Below are positions 22,594-29,936 of a stretch of DNA of 34,477 nt, in pieces (the first letter of the stretch is position 1; every line of letters begins with the position of its first letter). The stretch is from contig NZ_CP108372.1 of NCBI RefSeq assembly GCF_035953295.1, positions 1 through 34,477 of the forward strand, in the 5' to 3' direction. A program made the translations under genes and the position numbers. The notes below the pieces were generated by a model that saw only the letters and a list, made by a program, of their open reading frames with translations, was not told where the DNA came from and did not search any database. Origin of the DNA: Streptomyces sp. NBC_01335 (GTDB lineage Bacteria; Actinomycetota; Actinomycetes; Streptomycetales; Streptomycetaceae).

Positions 22594-22842
22594 CTACAGG
22601 TCGAAGCGGTCGGCCCCGTCCGGGCCGGTCTCCAGGGTGCCGAGGGCCTGGGTGTCGTCGGTGTACGGCCACACCCAGCAGGTGCGGGCCCCGGTGTAGT
22701 AGGAGTGTTCGCCGCGGTTGCGCTCCACCAGTTCGGCGGCGAGCTCGGCGGCGACCGGGTCGGGATCGACGGTGGTGATGCCGACGCTCATGCGGTGCCC
22801 GGTGTCGGCGGCGAGGATCAGGTAGGCGTACAGCATGGTCAT
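22594..22842 (-). CDS. Hypothetical protein (82 aa)
   Basis: This 82-aa protein has an N-terminal beta strand (LYAYLILAAD), a VGITTVDPDP segment, a helical AAELAAELVERN, and the aromatic stretch SYYTGARTCWVWPY. No family is recognised. Its ATG overlaps the stop of the 37-aa gene upstream (ATGA), which favours this start. An alternative ATG two codons downstream has a slightly better placed GGACG. It belongs to the leftward early operon. Confidence 0.7.
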   Translation of the reverse strand: MTMLYAYLILAADTGHRMSVGITTVDPDPVAAELAAELVERNRGEHSYYTGARTCWVWPYTDDTQALGTLETGPDGADRFDL

Positions 22843-22952
22843 CGTCCGTTCTGCGTGGTGGTGCGGGCGGCCTTCTCGTCGGCGCGGGCCTGCTTCGAGG
22901 CTTCGTTCTTCCGCTTGAGCTCGTCGAGCGACATGGTCTTGGGGAGTGCCAT
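22839..22952 (-). CDS. Very small charged protein (37 aa)
   Basis: This 37-aa protein starts MALPKTMSLDELKRKNEASK and is followed by an Arg/Lys/Glu-rich helix. The ATG has AGGA about 10 nt upstream, and the stop overlaps the next start by 4 nt, a coupling seen throughout this operon. Small proteins that begin MALPKT-SLDEL are encoded in many streptomycete elements. A single amphipathic helix is the only structural prediction. It could be an adaptor peptide. Function unknown. Confidence 0.6.
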   Translation of the reverse strand: MALPKTMSLDELKRKNEASKQARADEKAARTTTQNGR

Positions 22953-22987
22953 GGGTGCGGGTCCTGTCTCGCGGGTGGACGGCGGTC

Positions 22988-23003
22988 GGGGCTCTACAGC
23001 CCC
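22988..23003 (-). terminator. Short hairpin between the 214-aa and 37-aa genes
   Basis: GGGGCT-CTAC-AGCCCC forms a 6-bp stem with a 4-nt loop, 13 nt past the stop of the membrane gene. It may attenuate rather than stop transcription. There is no T-run. Confidence 0.35.
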
Positions 23004-23016
23004 CTCTACGGGTGGT

Positions 23017-23661
23017 CTACGCGGGGTCTTCGGCCCCTTCTGGATCGGCCTGACCTGCGTCTACGGCCTCGGAAGGGGGGTCTACGGGTGTGGGGGAGAG
23101 GAGGGCTGCGACGTCCTCGGCCTTGATGCCGCTGCGGCCGGTCTCGGTGGTGCTGACGCGGACGCTGCGGTGGATGGTGAGCCCGCACTGGATGAGGACG
23201 GCGCGGAGTCGGGCGTCGTCGAGGTGGGCGGCGGCGGGGCGGGCTTGGAAGGCGTCGTAGACCTCGCGGACGAACACGGCGGGCCGGTCTCCGATGAGGT
23301 GTTGTACGCCGAGGAGGACTCGGCGTCGGTGCTCTTCTTCGGTGATGGGGCGGGGGCGGCCGGCGCGCCAGGCGCTGACGGCGTAGGCGCCAGCGGCGAC
23401 GGCGAGGAGCTGGGGCTGTTCGTGGGCGGTGCGCCATGCGGTGAGGGCGGCGAGGCCGAGTCCGGCGGCCCGCGCGGTGACGGTGCGGCCTCGGGCGGGG
23501 TGGTCGGTGGCGACGGTCCAGGCCCGGAGCCGGGCCCACTGGGCGAGGTGGCCGCGGGCGAGGCGTCGGGGGTGGATGCGTTGGGCTGCCCACCGGGGCC
23601 GCCCGCTCCCGAACTCGGGGACGGGCGCCAGTTCGAGGGTGTCGGCCTCGGACTCGGCCAC
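23017..23661 (-). CDS. Membrane protein with C-terminal conserved domain, conjugative-element type
   Basis: This 214-aa protein has a basic N-terminal region and two hydrophobic segments (about 57-76 and 80-95). The C-terminal soluble domain contains RRRVLLGVQHLIGDRPAVFV, then REVYDAF, AAAHLDDARLRAVLIQCG, and TGRSGIKAEDVAALLSP. That domain pattern is one I associate with proteins encoded beside Spd-type membrane genes on Streptomyces conjugative plasmids and AICEs. The association is recollection, not a search. The GTG start was selected because it lies 2 nt after the upstream stop. It is preceded by three further membrane genes. Confidence 0.7.
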   Translation of the reverse strand: MAESEADTLELAPVPEFGSGRPRWAAQRIHPRRLARGHLAQWARLRAWTVATDHPARGRTVTARAAGLGLAALTAWRTAHEQPQLLAVAAGAYAVSAWRAGRPRPITEEEHRRRVLLGVQHLIGDRPAVFVREVYDAFQARPAAAHLDDARLRAVLIQCGLTIHRSVRVSTTETGRSGIKAEDVAALLSPTPVDPPSEAVDAGQADPEGAEDPA

Positions 23662-23663
23662 GG

Positions 23664-23975
23664 TCAGGCGTTGCCGGCGAACGTGGCGACCATCTGGGCG
23701 ATGGAGGCGAAGAGCTGGGCGACCATGGTGCCGATCTGGGTTCCGGAGAGGGAGAGGCCGAGGCCGATGCAGATGATGGCGGGCGGCAGGTGGAGCTTCT
23801 TGTTCTTGTCGCCGTGCTTGAACATCCACCAGGCGACGCCACCGAGGCCGATGATCAGCAGGACGCTGATGGGGACGGACCCGCCCGCGGTGACGGCGGC
23901 CGGGGTGGCGGCGGGTGCGGCGATGGTGTGCTGGCCGGCGGTGTTGATGGCGGCGAGGAGCGCGGTGTTCATCAT
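23664..23975 (-). CDS. Small membrane protein of the Spd-like block (103 aa)
   Basis: This 103-aa protein has an Ala/Thr-rich N-terminus (possible signal or extracytoplasmic part). Its first transmembrane helix is at about 34-52 (ISVLLIIGLGGVAWWMF). A short basic loop, KHGDKNKK, follows, and then a second hydrophobic region at about 64-100. Such two-helix proteins occur in the transfer and spread regions of Streptomyces integrative elements. The start is the first of two adjacent ATGs with GAAGGA upstream. It is nearly contiguous with the 214-aa gene downstream. Confidence 0.7.
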   Translation of the reverse strand: MMNTALLAAINTAGQHTIAAPAATPAAVTAGGSVPISVLLIIGLGGVAWWMFKHGDKNKKLHLPPAIICIGLGLSLSGTQIGTMVAQLFASIAQMVATFAGNA

Positions 23976-23989
23976 GGCGTGGTGGTCCT

Positions 23990-24154
23990 TCAGTACGAGA
24001 GGCCGACGAGGGCGGTGATGAGGAGGAGCGCGGCGAGGAGCGCGCGGGTGACCAGGCGGTGGGCGCGGGATCCGCGCGGGAGGACCTGGCGGAGGGCGGC
24101 GCCGCCGAGGGCGACGAAGAGGCCGTAGAACCCGAGCCCGTAGTACGTGATCAT
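23990..24154 (-). CDS. Small two-helix membrane protein (54 aa)
   Basis: This 54-aa protein starts MITYYGLGFYGLFVALGGAA, then a basic loop, RQVLPRGSRAHRLVTR, and a second hydrophobic helix, ALLAALLLITALVGLSY. The ATG overlaps the stop of the DUF2637 gene (ATGA). Its two helices and size match small accessory membrane proteins of mobile elements. The next gene starts 15 nt past its stop. Function unknown. Confidence 0.65.
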   Translation of the reverse strand: MITYYGLGFYGLFVALGGAALRQVLPRGSRAHRLVTRALLAALLLITALVGLSY

Positions 24155-25173
24155 GCGTATCCGCCTTCCATCGGGCGGTCGCTGCCGTCGGTCTGCTGGT
24201 CCTTTTGGGCGCGGTGCCGGACGGTCCTGACGTAGTCGGGCTTCACGTCGAGGCGGTTGATACGCCTGACACGGTCGACGACGTCCTTGGGGGTGAAGCC
24301 TTCGGGTCCGAGGGCAGTGAGCGCGTCGAGGACGGCCTGTTTCTTGGTCAGCGCAGGCGGGCTGACCTGGGGCGTATCACCCGTATCAGCGGGCGTATCA
24401 GACTCCGTGTCATCCGTGTCATCGCGGTCGACGGTGATGCGCTCCGGCTGGTCGTGGAGCACCAGGGCGACCTGTACCGCGTCCACGACGACGCCATAGG
24501 TGATGAGGAGCGAGGCGAGTTCGCCCGGGGGCATATCAGGCTGCGCATCATGTGCGACACGGATCGCGTCGGCCGGGTCCATCTCGGCGAAGCGCTGGCG
24601 GAGTACCTCGGTGGCCGAGTGCCGGGCGGGCGGCGCGGCCGGCGCCGGGGCGGCCGTCTCGGGCTCGGCCATGATGTGCGCGATGGCGCGGGACCGGACG
24701 GTCTTCCCAGCGAGGTGGGGCGCGAGGGCCCAGGCCCAGCCGCCGAACGCGGGGAGCCGGTACGGCTGCTCGGCACCGCGTTCGGCCCGCGCGGCGGCCC
24801 GCGGCCCGGCCCAGGACAGCTCGGAGAGCAGCAGCAGGCCGATGGTCGGGATGGCGAAGAGGAGCGCGGCAGGGAGGCCGCCGTCGATCAGGTCCGCGTG
24901 GAACTGGTTGAGGTAGACGCTGACCCCGGCCATGCCGAACGCGGTGAGCCGGGCGCCGAACGCGGACCGGCCGGTGGCGGACGCCTCGGACGCGAGGTGG
25001 AGGGCCGCGTAGGCGATCCCGTCGAAGACGGCGAAGACGGCGACCGCGATCGGCTTCGGTGCGTCGTAGTGGCGGGCCACCGCGTACAGCGACCAGCCGG
25101 TCGTGGCGAGCGCGGCCAGGGACACGAGCGCCTTGGCGAGGCGCGGTCCGGAGCCGGGAGTAGAGAGATTCAT
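24151..25173 (-). CDS. DUF2637 (SpdB-like) membrane protein with C-terminal helical domain
   Basis: This 340-aa protein has an N-terminal four-helix membrane domain (about 14-120) with the DUF2637 signature: GWSLYAVAR, VFDGIAYAALHLASEAS, GARL, YLNQFHAD, PAALLFAIPTIGLLLLSEL. A linker follows, then a conserved helical module (about 185-245, ATEVLRQRFAEMDPADAIRV). A long acidic Asp/Thr-rich linker leads to a C-terminal winged-helix-like region (about 275-325, ALTKKQAVLDALTALGPEGF). DUF2637 proteins are encoded on Streptomyces plasmids and AICEs, where they accompany plasmid transfer and spread. In a phage its role is unexplained, since no TraB/FtsK-type translocase is in this window. Confidence 0.85.
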   Translation of the reverse strand: MNLSTPGSGPRLAKALVSLAALATTGWSLYAVARHYDAPKPIAVAVFAVFDGIAYAALHLASEASATGRSAFGARLTAFGMAGVSVYLNQFHADLIDGGLPAALLFAIPTIGLLLLSELSWAGPRAAARAERGAEQPYRLPAFGGWAWALAPHLAGKTVRSRAIAHIMAEPETAAPAPAAPPARHSATEVLRQRFAEMDPADAIRVAHDAQPDMPPGELASLLITYGVVVDAVQVALVLHDQPERITVDRDDTDDTESDTPADTGDTPQVSPPALTKKQAVLDALTALGPEGFTPKDVVDRVRRINRLDVKPDYVRTVRHRAQKDQQTDGSDRPMEGGYA

Positions 25174-25385
25174 CGGCCGGCCTCCTTGTCGAGGGCGGCG
25201 ACGAGGGCGCGAAGAGACATCTCCAGGCCGACGGCGGCGCCGATCATGGCCGAGTGGTCGTGGACGTTGGCCGAGGAGTGCTTGTCGAGCGCCTTGCGTG
25301 CGAGGTCGAGAGCGTCGGCGGTCCGCAGGGTCACGCCCAGGTCGTCGACGGCCGGGTCGTACAGCGGCAGGTGCGAGGTGCTCAT
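25170..25385 (-). CDS. Hypothetical protein (71 aa)
   Basis: This 71-aa, mostly helical protein includes DALDLARKALDKHSSANVHD, followed by SAMIGAAVGLEMSLRALVAAL. It overlaps the genes on both sides by 4 nt (ATGA). This pattern marks it as part of the same polycistronic message as the DUF2637 gene. No known motif is visible. Function unknown. Confidence 0.7.
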   Translation of the reverse strand: MSTSHLPLYDPAVDDLGVTLRTADALDLARKALDKHSSANVHDHSAMIGAAVGLEMSLRALVAALDKEAGR

Positions 25386-25675
25386 CGCATCCCCCTGACG
25401 ACCGCGAGGAGGCGCAGCGAGTACGTGTCGGGGGTCTCGCCGTCGTGGATGGACGGGAGGGCGCGGGCCGCGGTCTCGCAGACCTGGGTGGCGACGACGT
25501 CGGGCAGCTGGTCGGTGATGACGAGCGAGGCGCCGTAGAGGTAGGCGTCGAGGGCGTCGAGGGTGAGGGGCTGGTGCGGGTCCTCGGAGAGGAGTGCCGA
25601 GGCGACCGCGGTGAGGATCATCTGCGAGTGGGACGGGCCGGTGGGGAGCTGGTGCAGCTCGGTGTCGATGCTCAT
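25382..25675 (-). CDS. Hypothetical helical protein (97 aa)
   Basis: This 97-aa, largely helical protein includes HSQMILTAVASALLSEDPHQ, then LTLDALDAYLYGASLVITD, and ends TYSLRLLAVVRGMR. Starts and stops overlap with both neighbours. No membrane helix is predicted and no family is recognised. It lies between the zinc-ribbon gene and the DUF2637 gene. Confidence 0.7.
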   Translation of the reverse strand: MSIDTELHQLPTGPSHSQMILTAVASALLSEDPHQPLTLDALDAYLYGASLVITDQLPDVVATQVCETAARALPSIHDGETPDTYSLRLLAVVRGMR

Positions 25676-26001
25676 CAGGCCACCGCCAGCTGACGCCGTC
25701 GCGCGGCCTGCTTGGGGCAGGTGCACGTCCAGTCGCCGCAGAGGGGGCAGGCGTCGTCCGCGTCGTCGTCGAACGTCTGCTGCGACGGGACGACGAGGGG
25801 CACGACCCCGGTGCAGGTGCACTCCTCGAAGGGGAGGCGGCAGACGGTGCAGCGGCGAATGATGGTGCCGGTGATCCCGTCAACGGTGCGCACGGTGGTG
25901 ATCGTGCGCCCGGCGGTGGCCCGGGTGAGGATGCCGACGGCGAGAATCTGCCGGTCGGGCGGGGTGCTGCTCTGGGCAGCGGGCATGGCACGATGAGCCA
26001 T
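25675..26001 (-). CDS. Cys-rich zinc-ribbon-type protein (108 aa)
   Basis: This 108-aa protein has two similar Cys clusters: RRCTVCRLPFEECTC at about 49-63 and CPLCGDWTCTC at about 85-95. Each has C-x2-C followed by C-x-C, so the protein could bind two zinc ions. A beta-rich N-terminal half has TVRTVDGITGTII. The ATG is preceded by AAGGAGA at an ideal distance. The gene is the first of the leftward DUF2637 block. The 117 nt upstream contain no gene. Confidence 0.75.
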   Translation of the reverse strand: MAHRAMPAAQSSTPPDRQILAVGILTRATAGRTITTVRTVDGITGTIIRRCTVCRLPFEECTCTGVVPLVVPSQQTFDDDADDACPLCGDWTCTCPKQAARRRQLAVA

Positions 26002-26118
26002 AGCCGTCTCCTTGGGTTGATCAAGGTGGGCGGTAGGAGCCGGTCGCGTTGACGCGCGGCCGGTGTCCCGGGTAGCAGCCCCTCAGCTCGGCGGTGCAGT
26101 CGCCGGATGCTGGGGGGT
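26002..26118. promoter_or_regulatory. Intergenic region, probable promoter of the 26001 operon
   Basis: These 117 nt lie between the HTH gene at 26119 and the leftward zinc-ribbon gene. A TTGATCAA palindrome lies next to the ribosome site. No clear leftward -35/-10 was found. It is labelled a likely promoter region from its position ahead of an uninterrupted seven-gene block. Confidence 0.3.
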
Positions 26119-26400
26119 CTACTTGTCTCTGTTCGGTTGTTCTTCAGTGAGCGCGTCCGACGGTGCAGTCGCCGGTCCGTACTCGTTGATCGCTCTTCTT
26201 ACGGCGCGGACGTCGATCCCGATGTCTCGGGCGACAGCCGACTTGGAGCCGAGCTCTCCCACTCCGTCCGCGAACGCTTCCGCTCGCCGCCGGGAACTGG
26301 CAGTCATCTCGTCTCGCAGGTAGCGCTGCCGCCGATTCTCAGCTTCAACGCGCTCGCGCCAGCTGGTTACTGGCACACCATCACCATACTGGGACGGCAT
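26119..26400 (-). CDS. Small helix-turn-helix protein (93 aa)
   Basis: This 93-aa protein has a charged N-terminal helical part (WRERVEAENRRQRYLRDEM), then the HTH KSAVARDIGIDVRAVRRAI at about 53-71. The C-terminus is disordered. The HTH resembles resolvase/Fis-like or small phage regulators. The start is an ATG with no strong ribosome site. A small palindrome, TAGGG-CAAGT-CCCTA (26405-26419), overlaps the region directly upstream, so it may be autoregulated. The recognition part shares GIDVRA with the protein at 22340. Confidence 0.7.
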   Translation of the reverse strand: MPSQYGDGVPVTSWRERVEAENRRQRYLRDEMTASSRRRAEAFADGVGELGSKSAVARDIGIDVRAVRRAINEYGPATAPSDALTEEQPNRDK

Positions 26401-26416
26401 GTCCTAGGGCAAGTCC

Positions 26417-27058
26417 CTACGCCGCATCCGCGTCGATGAGCACCTTCAGTCCGGGCCACATGGCTGGCGGGTACGAGGTGCGGCACCACGAGCACGTCAC
26501 CACCCGCTCGCCCGGGGCAAGCCGGAGCACCGTTCCGCACACCCCGCCGTCCTCGAACTCCGCCGGGCAGTTGCCGAGGCGCCGGCCGAGCACCCGGTCG
26601 ACCGCCGGGGCGACGATCGAGCGGACGTCGTCGACCAGGGCGCGGATCTCCCGTGCGAGGTCGCCAGCCTGCGGCCAGGTGCTCGCGATGTACGGCATGT
26701 GTCCGAGGAGCCCGGACGCGGCGGTGGCCAGCCTCCCGTCGACGGAGCCTTCGTGGACGAGCGGGCTCATCCCTCGGTCGGTGCGAACGGCGGTCTCCCA
26801 GTCCTCCAGTACGCCAACAGCCCCGCCCGGACCCCGGAGGTCCAACACCCGCTCGTTCACGGGCAGCGGAGCATGCACCGGGGCGCTCCCGCGTCCCAGA
26901 CCGGCGGGCGTGCTGCTCGGCGCCAAGTACGGGGCGAGCGCCGCGTACAGGGTTGGCAGGGACTCCAGGCGGACCCGGAGGTCACGCGTGCACCTGGGGC
27001 AGAGCTGGCCACCGAGGGCGTCGCGGTCGGTGCAGTGGAGGCAGAGGGTGACGGTCAC
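26417..27058 (-). CDS. Zinc-ribbon protein with N- and C-terminal Cys clusters (213 aa)
   Basis: This 213-aa protein opens with CLHC at 6-9 and CPRC at about 20-23. It ends with CPAEFEDGGVCG and CSWC (about 160-197), so one zinc ribbon lies at each end. The middle is helical with no catalytic motif seen. Similar two-ribbon proteins are frequent in the early regions of Streptomyces phages and are uncharacterised. The GTG has GGAGCC about 6 nt upstream. It could bind single-stranded DNA or RNA or mediate transcription-factor interactions. That is a guess from the ribbons only. Confidence 0.75.
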   Translation of the reverse strand: MTVTLCLHCTDRDALGGQLCPRCTRDLRVRLESLPTLYAALAPYLAPSSTPAGLGRGSAPVHAPLPVNERVLDLRGPGGAVGVLEDWETAVRTDRGMSPLVHEGSVDGRLATAASGLLGHMPYIASTWPQAGDLAREIRALVDDVRSIVAPAVDRVLGRRLGNCPAEFEDGGVCGTVLRLAPGERVVTCSWCRTSYPPAMWPGLKVLIDADAA

Positions 27059-27102
27059 GGCGGGCTCCAGGATCGTGCGGTGGGACGGTGTGGTGGTGGG
27101 CG

Positions 27103-27136
27103 CCGGCCGGGACGAAGCGCGGATCGTCCCGGCCGG
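27103..27136 (-). terminator. Strong hairpin after the 91-aa gene
   Basis: A perfect 13-bp inverted repeat (27103-27115 with 27124-27136) has an 8-nt loop, located 14 nt past the leftward stop at 27150. No T-run follows, so it may be a GC-rich terminator or a processing site. The 91-nt gap holds no gene. Confidence 0.5.
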
Positions 27137-27149
27137 TGGGGTGGTGGTG

Positions 27150-27425
27150 CTACAGGCGGCGGAGGTAGGTGCAGCGCGCGCAGACCGGCGACGCGCACAG
27201 GTCGGCGCGCCCGTTCTCGCGCCGCCAGATGTCGCACCCGGGCGCGGCCTCAGGGACCGAGTCCGGCGCGCGCTCACCGGAGAGGGCGCGGACCGTGGCC
27301 TCAGCGCGCGCCGCCCGCTCGCCCAGCGCGGCAATCCCCGCGGTCAGCTGGTCGTGCTCCGCGTCGAGGGCGACACCGCGGCGGGCCCGGTCGGCGAGGT
27401 GCAGCAGCTGCTCGGTGGTGGTCAT
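27150..27425 (-). CDS. Small Cys-containing helical protein (91 aa)
   Basis: This 91-aa protein has a long N-terminal helix (about 1-50, Ala/Leu/Arg/Glu-rich, coiled-coil character) and a C-terminal cluster, GCDIWRRENG, then LCASPVCARCTYL, with four Cys (one plus C-x4-C-x2-C) that fits a zinc-binding treble clef or a His/Cys finger. The start overlaps the upstream gene by 4 nt (ATGA). No family is recognised. Confidence 0.75.
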   Translation of the reverse strand: MTTTEQLLHLADRARRGVALDAEHDQLTAGIAALGERAARAEATVRALSGERAPDSVPEAAPGCDIWRRENGRADLCASPVCARCTYLRRL

Positions 27426-27850
27426 CGGGCCACCGCCTTGTCCCCGCCGAGGATCTGTCGGGCCAACGCGAGGGCGTGCTGGTCGGTCTGCCGGGTCACC
27501 CAGGCGTCGCGCTCGGCCGTGTCGGCCGGGTCGGTCCAGACGTCGGCCGCCCCGGTGACCCTCGCGTCGTGCGCCACGGCCGCCGCGTCCAGCCAGTCGG
27601 CGACGGCGAGGCCGGTCGCAGGGCCGAGGAGCGCCAGGTAGGAGTTCACGCGTTCCAGGCGGGCGGCGTAGGTCTCGATGAGAACGGACGGCGTCTCCTG
27701 GTCGTCCACGACGACGGGGCTGCGGCTGCCGAGGGTGTGACCGGTGGACCAGGTGGTGCGGTCCTCGTGGATCGCGGCGGTGGCCCGGTCGCGCAGCCGG
27801 GCGGCGGCGGCCCGGAGCGTCTCGGCGGGCGTGGTGGGCGTCTGGGTCAT
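27422..27850 (-). CDS. Conserved hypothetical protein (142 aa)
   Basis: This 142-aa protein has a helical N-terminus, TLRAAAARLRDRATAAIHED, then a THTLGSRSP segment followed by VVVDD, and helical repeats with YLALLGPATGLAVADWLDAA. That WLDAA pattern is frequent in actinophage and actinomycete small proteins. The ATG is preceded by GGGAGAC. It overlaps the 91-aa gene. Its role is unknown. No catalytic motif is visible. Confidence 0.75.
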   Translation of the reverse strand: MTQTPTTPAETLRAAAARLRDRATAAIHEDRTTWSTGHTLGSRSPVVVDDQETPSVLIETYAARLERVNSYLALLGPATGLAVADWLDAAAVAHDARVTGAADVWTDPADTAERDAWVTRQTDQHALALARQILGGDKAVAR

Positions 27851-27897
27851 CGGGGTGTCTCCCTGGTGGTGTGGTGGGATGTTGGGCGGGCGGCCGG

Positions 27898-27920
27898 CCC
27901 GCGCGTCGCTAGCGCGCGGG
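27898..27920 (-). terminator. GC-rich hairpin after the zinc-finger gene
   Basis: CCCGCGCG (27898-27905) pairs with CGCGCGGG (27913-27920) around a 7-nt loop, 17 nt past the stop at 27937. It is probably a terminator or attenuator. The 86-nt gap has no gene. Confidence 0.45.
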
Positions 27921-27936
27921 GCGGCCGTACTGCGTG

Positions 27937-28284
27937 TCATGCGGCAGGGCGAACGCAGCGCTCGTGCGTGTGGCAGCGGCACCGGCCGCAGGCGGCGCAC
28001 AGTTCGATCTCCTCGGTGTCGCAGACGCCGCACCCGCCGGTGACCTCGATCTCCACGCTGTCGACGAACACGGCGTGCGCGGCGGTCCGCGCCTGGTGGA
28101 CGTCGCCCCGCCGGGGCCGGGTCCCGCCGTGGCTGGTGCACAGCGCGCCCGGGGCGGCGCCGCACGCCGGGCAGGCGACGGCGAGCTGCGGCAGGGACAG
28201 CGCGGGCGCGGTGTAGACGGCGGTCTCCTCGACGGACCGGTGGCCGAGGGCGGCCAGAGTCTGCTTCAACTGGTCGTCACGCAT
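27937..28284 (-). CDS. Phage zinc-finger protein (115 aa)
   Basis: This 115-aa protein has a middle finger, CPACGAAPGALCTSHGGTRP, ending in a VHQARTAA box. That C-x2-C...C...H pattern, followed by HxxR, is a recurrent actinophage zinc finger thought to bind nucleic acid. A second cluster, CGVCDTEEIELCAACGRCRC plus HTHERC at the C-terminus, can hold two more zinc ions. The start is an ATG with AAGGAGA. It directly follows the helicase gene. Likely DNA-binding, with the partner not known. Confidence 0.8.
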   Translation of the reverse strand: MRDDQLKQTLAALGHRSVEETAVYTAPALSLPQLAVACPACGAAPGALCTSHGGTRPRRGDVHQARTAAHAVFVDSVEIEVTGGCGVCDTEEIELCAACGRCRCHTHERCVRPAA

Positions 28285-28302
28285 GTGGATCTCCTTGTTG
28301 GG

Positions 28303-29919
28303 TCAGGCGATTGCAGGAACGGCGCCCAGGCGGGCGAGGACAGCAGACACGCGGTGGGCGGCCTGAAGGTCACCGACCTCGCCCGCCGTCGCACCGCGCG
28401 GGACAGGAATGCCACGGCTGCGGCAGTAGCCGAGCTGCCGGGCGGTAGCGGGCTTGTTGCGCCATGGCGCCGTTTTCACGACGAAGGCGGCGGGCGCGAG
28501 CGCACGGCCAGCGCGCTCCGCCCAGTGCATTGCCTCGGCCAGCGGCATCGCCGGGTCCGGGTTCGGGGGGCGAACGCCCTCGGACTCGTCCCACCGGCGA
28601 ACCCGGTACGTGCGGCCACCGGGGTCACGGACCAGATACAGGAACGTCTGCTGGCGTAGAGGGATGAACCAGGTGCCGGCCTCGGTCCGGAGCCACGCGG
28701 TGCTGGACCGACCGAACAGGTCTGTCTCCTCGAACTGGAGGTGAAGCACGGCCTGTCGGCGGGCCTCTTCGGCGCGGAACTCTTCGGCGACTTCGCGGAG
28801 CGGCCGGTCTTCGGGTACCGCGCCGATCTCCTGCGTGGTGAGGTCCACGATGGAGGCGAGCTTGTGCTGGGTGGACGCGCCCATGACGTCCAGGACCAGG
28901 GCGTCGCGCTTGCCTTCGTGGAGGCGGAGGCCGCGGCCGACCATCTGGCAGTAGAGGCCAGGGCTCTTGGTCGGCCGGGCCACGACGACGCAGGAGGTGT
29001 GCGGGGCGTCGAACCCCTCGGTGAGCACCATGCAGTTCGTGAGGACCTGCACGGCGCCGCTCTTGTACCGGGCCAGCTCGGTGGCACGCTGGTCGCGCGG
29101 CATGTCGCCCCAGATCGCGGCGGTGGTGATCCCGGCCTCGGTGAACGCGGCGGCCATGGACTGGGCGGTCGCCACGGTCGGGGTGAACACCACGCCGGGA
29201 CGGTCGGCAGCGTGCTGGACGTAAGCGGCGGCGATGGTGCCAGCCGCGCCGGAGTCGTCGAGGGCCTGCCCCAGTTGTCCGTCCATCAGGTCGCCGTTGC
29301 GGGTCTTGACCTTGTCGAGGTCGAGGCCCTGAACCGTGACGCGCTTCCCGCGGACGTCGCACAGGTAGCCGTCGCCGATCATCTCCAGGATGTCGAGGGT
29401 GAAGACGACGTCCTGCCAGACGTCGCCCAAGCCGCCGTCGGAGCGGGTCATGGTCGCGGTGAACCCGGCAACGGGGATGCCGCGCCAGGCTCCGAAGTGC
29501 TCCAAGACCGTGCGGTACGTAGAGGCGGCAGCGTGGTGGCATTCGTCCACGATCACCAGGCCGATGTCCTGGATCTGCTCGCGCCGGCGCTTCACGGCCA
29601 GCGTCTGGACGGACGCCACGATCACGTCCATGACGCGGTGGTGGTTGCGCTCGGCCTTGACGATGCCGACCTTCAAGTCCGGGCAGACGGCGCGGATCTT
29701 CGCGGCGGCCTGCTCGATGAGCTCCTCTCGGTGGGCGATGACCAGCGCCCGCTTGCGGCCGAGCTGCCCGCGCATCTGGGCGATCAGGTTCGCGAACACC
29801 ACGGTCTTACCGCCGCCGGTCGGCAGGACGATGGCGAGGCGGTTGTTCGGGCCAGCCCATCCGGCGGTGAGGGCCTGGATAGCGGCGGTCTGGTACGGGC
29901 GCGGGGTGAAGGCGTTCAC
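28303..29919 (-). CDS. DECH-box SF2 DNA helicase
   Basis: This 538-aa superfamily 2 helicase has Walker A PTGGGKT at 33-39, motif Ia around VIAHREEL, motif II VDECHH at 124-129, motif III ATMT, the C-terminal lobe with motif V LTEGFDAP, and motif VI QMVGRGLRL at 325-333. The C-terminal 120 residues end with a conserved PATARQLGYCRSRGIPVP segment. It unwinds DNA during phage replication. The GTG start has GAGG 8 nt upstream. An open reading frame continues upstream through the iteron region but gives low-complexity protein and is not accepted. The primase lies on the other side of the origin-like region. Confidence 0.93.
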   Translation of the reverse strand: MNAFTPRPYQTAAIQALTAGWAGPNNRLAIVLPTGGGKTVVFANLIAQMRGQLGRKRALVIAHREELIEQAAAKIRAVCPDLKVGIVKAERNHHRVMDVIVASVQTLAVKRRREQIQDIGLVIVDECHHAAASTYRTVLEHFGAWRGIPVAGFTATMTRSDGGLGDVWQDVVFTLDILEMIGDGYLCDVRGKRVTVQGLDLDKVKTRNGDLMDGQLGQALDDSGAAGTIAAAYVQHAADRPGVVFTPTVATAQSMAAAFTEAGITTAAIWGDMPRDQRATELARYKSGAVQVLTNCMVLTEGFDAPHTSCVVVARPTKSPGLYCQMVGRGLRLHEGKRDALVLDVMGASTQHKLASIVDLTTQEIGAVPEDRPLREVAEEFRAEEARRQAVLHLQFEETDLFGRSSTAWLRTEAGTWFIPLRQQTFLYLVRDPGGRTYRVRRWDESEGVRPPNPDPAMPLAEAMHWAERAGRALAPAAFVVKTAPWRNKPATARQLGYCRSRGIPVPRGATAGEVGDLQAAHRVSAVLARLGAVPAIA

Positions 29920-29936
29920 TCGGGTCACCTCGTGAG

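Noticed and set aside
22990..23090. Clustered TCTACG motifs resembling the control motif at 3493 and 5124
   Set aside because: They lack the GCGAGTTT part, and most lie in the coding region of the 214-aa gene where codon bias can explain them.
26049..26077. Rightward promoter TTGACG-N17-GTAGCA
   Set aside because: The -10 is poor and no rightward gene follows. It would run antisense to the early operon.
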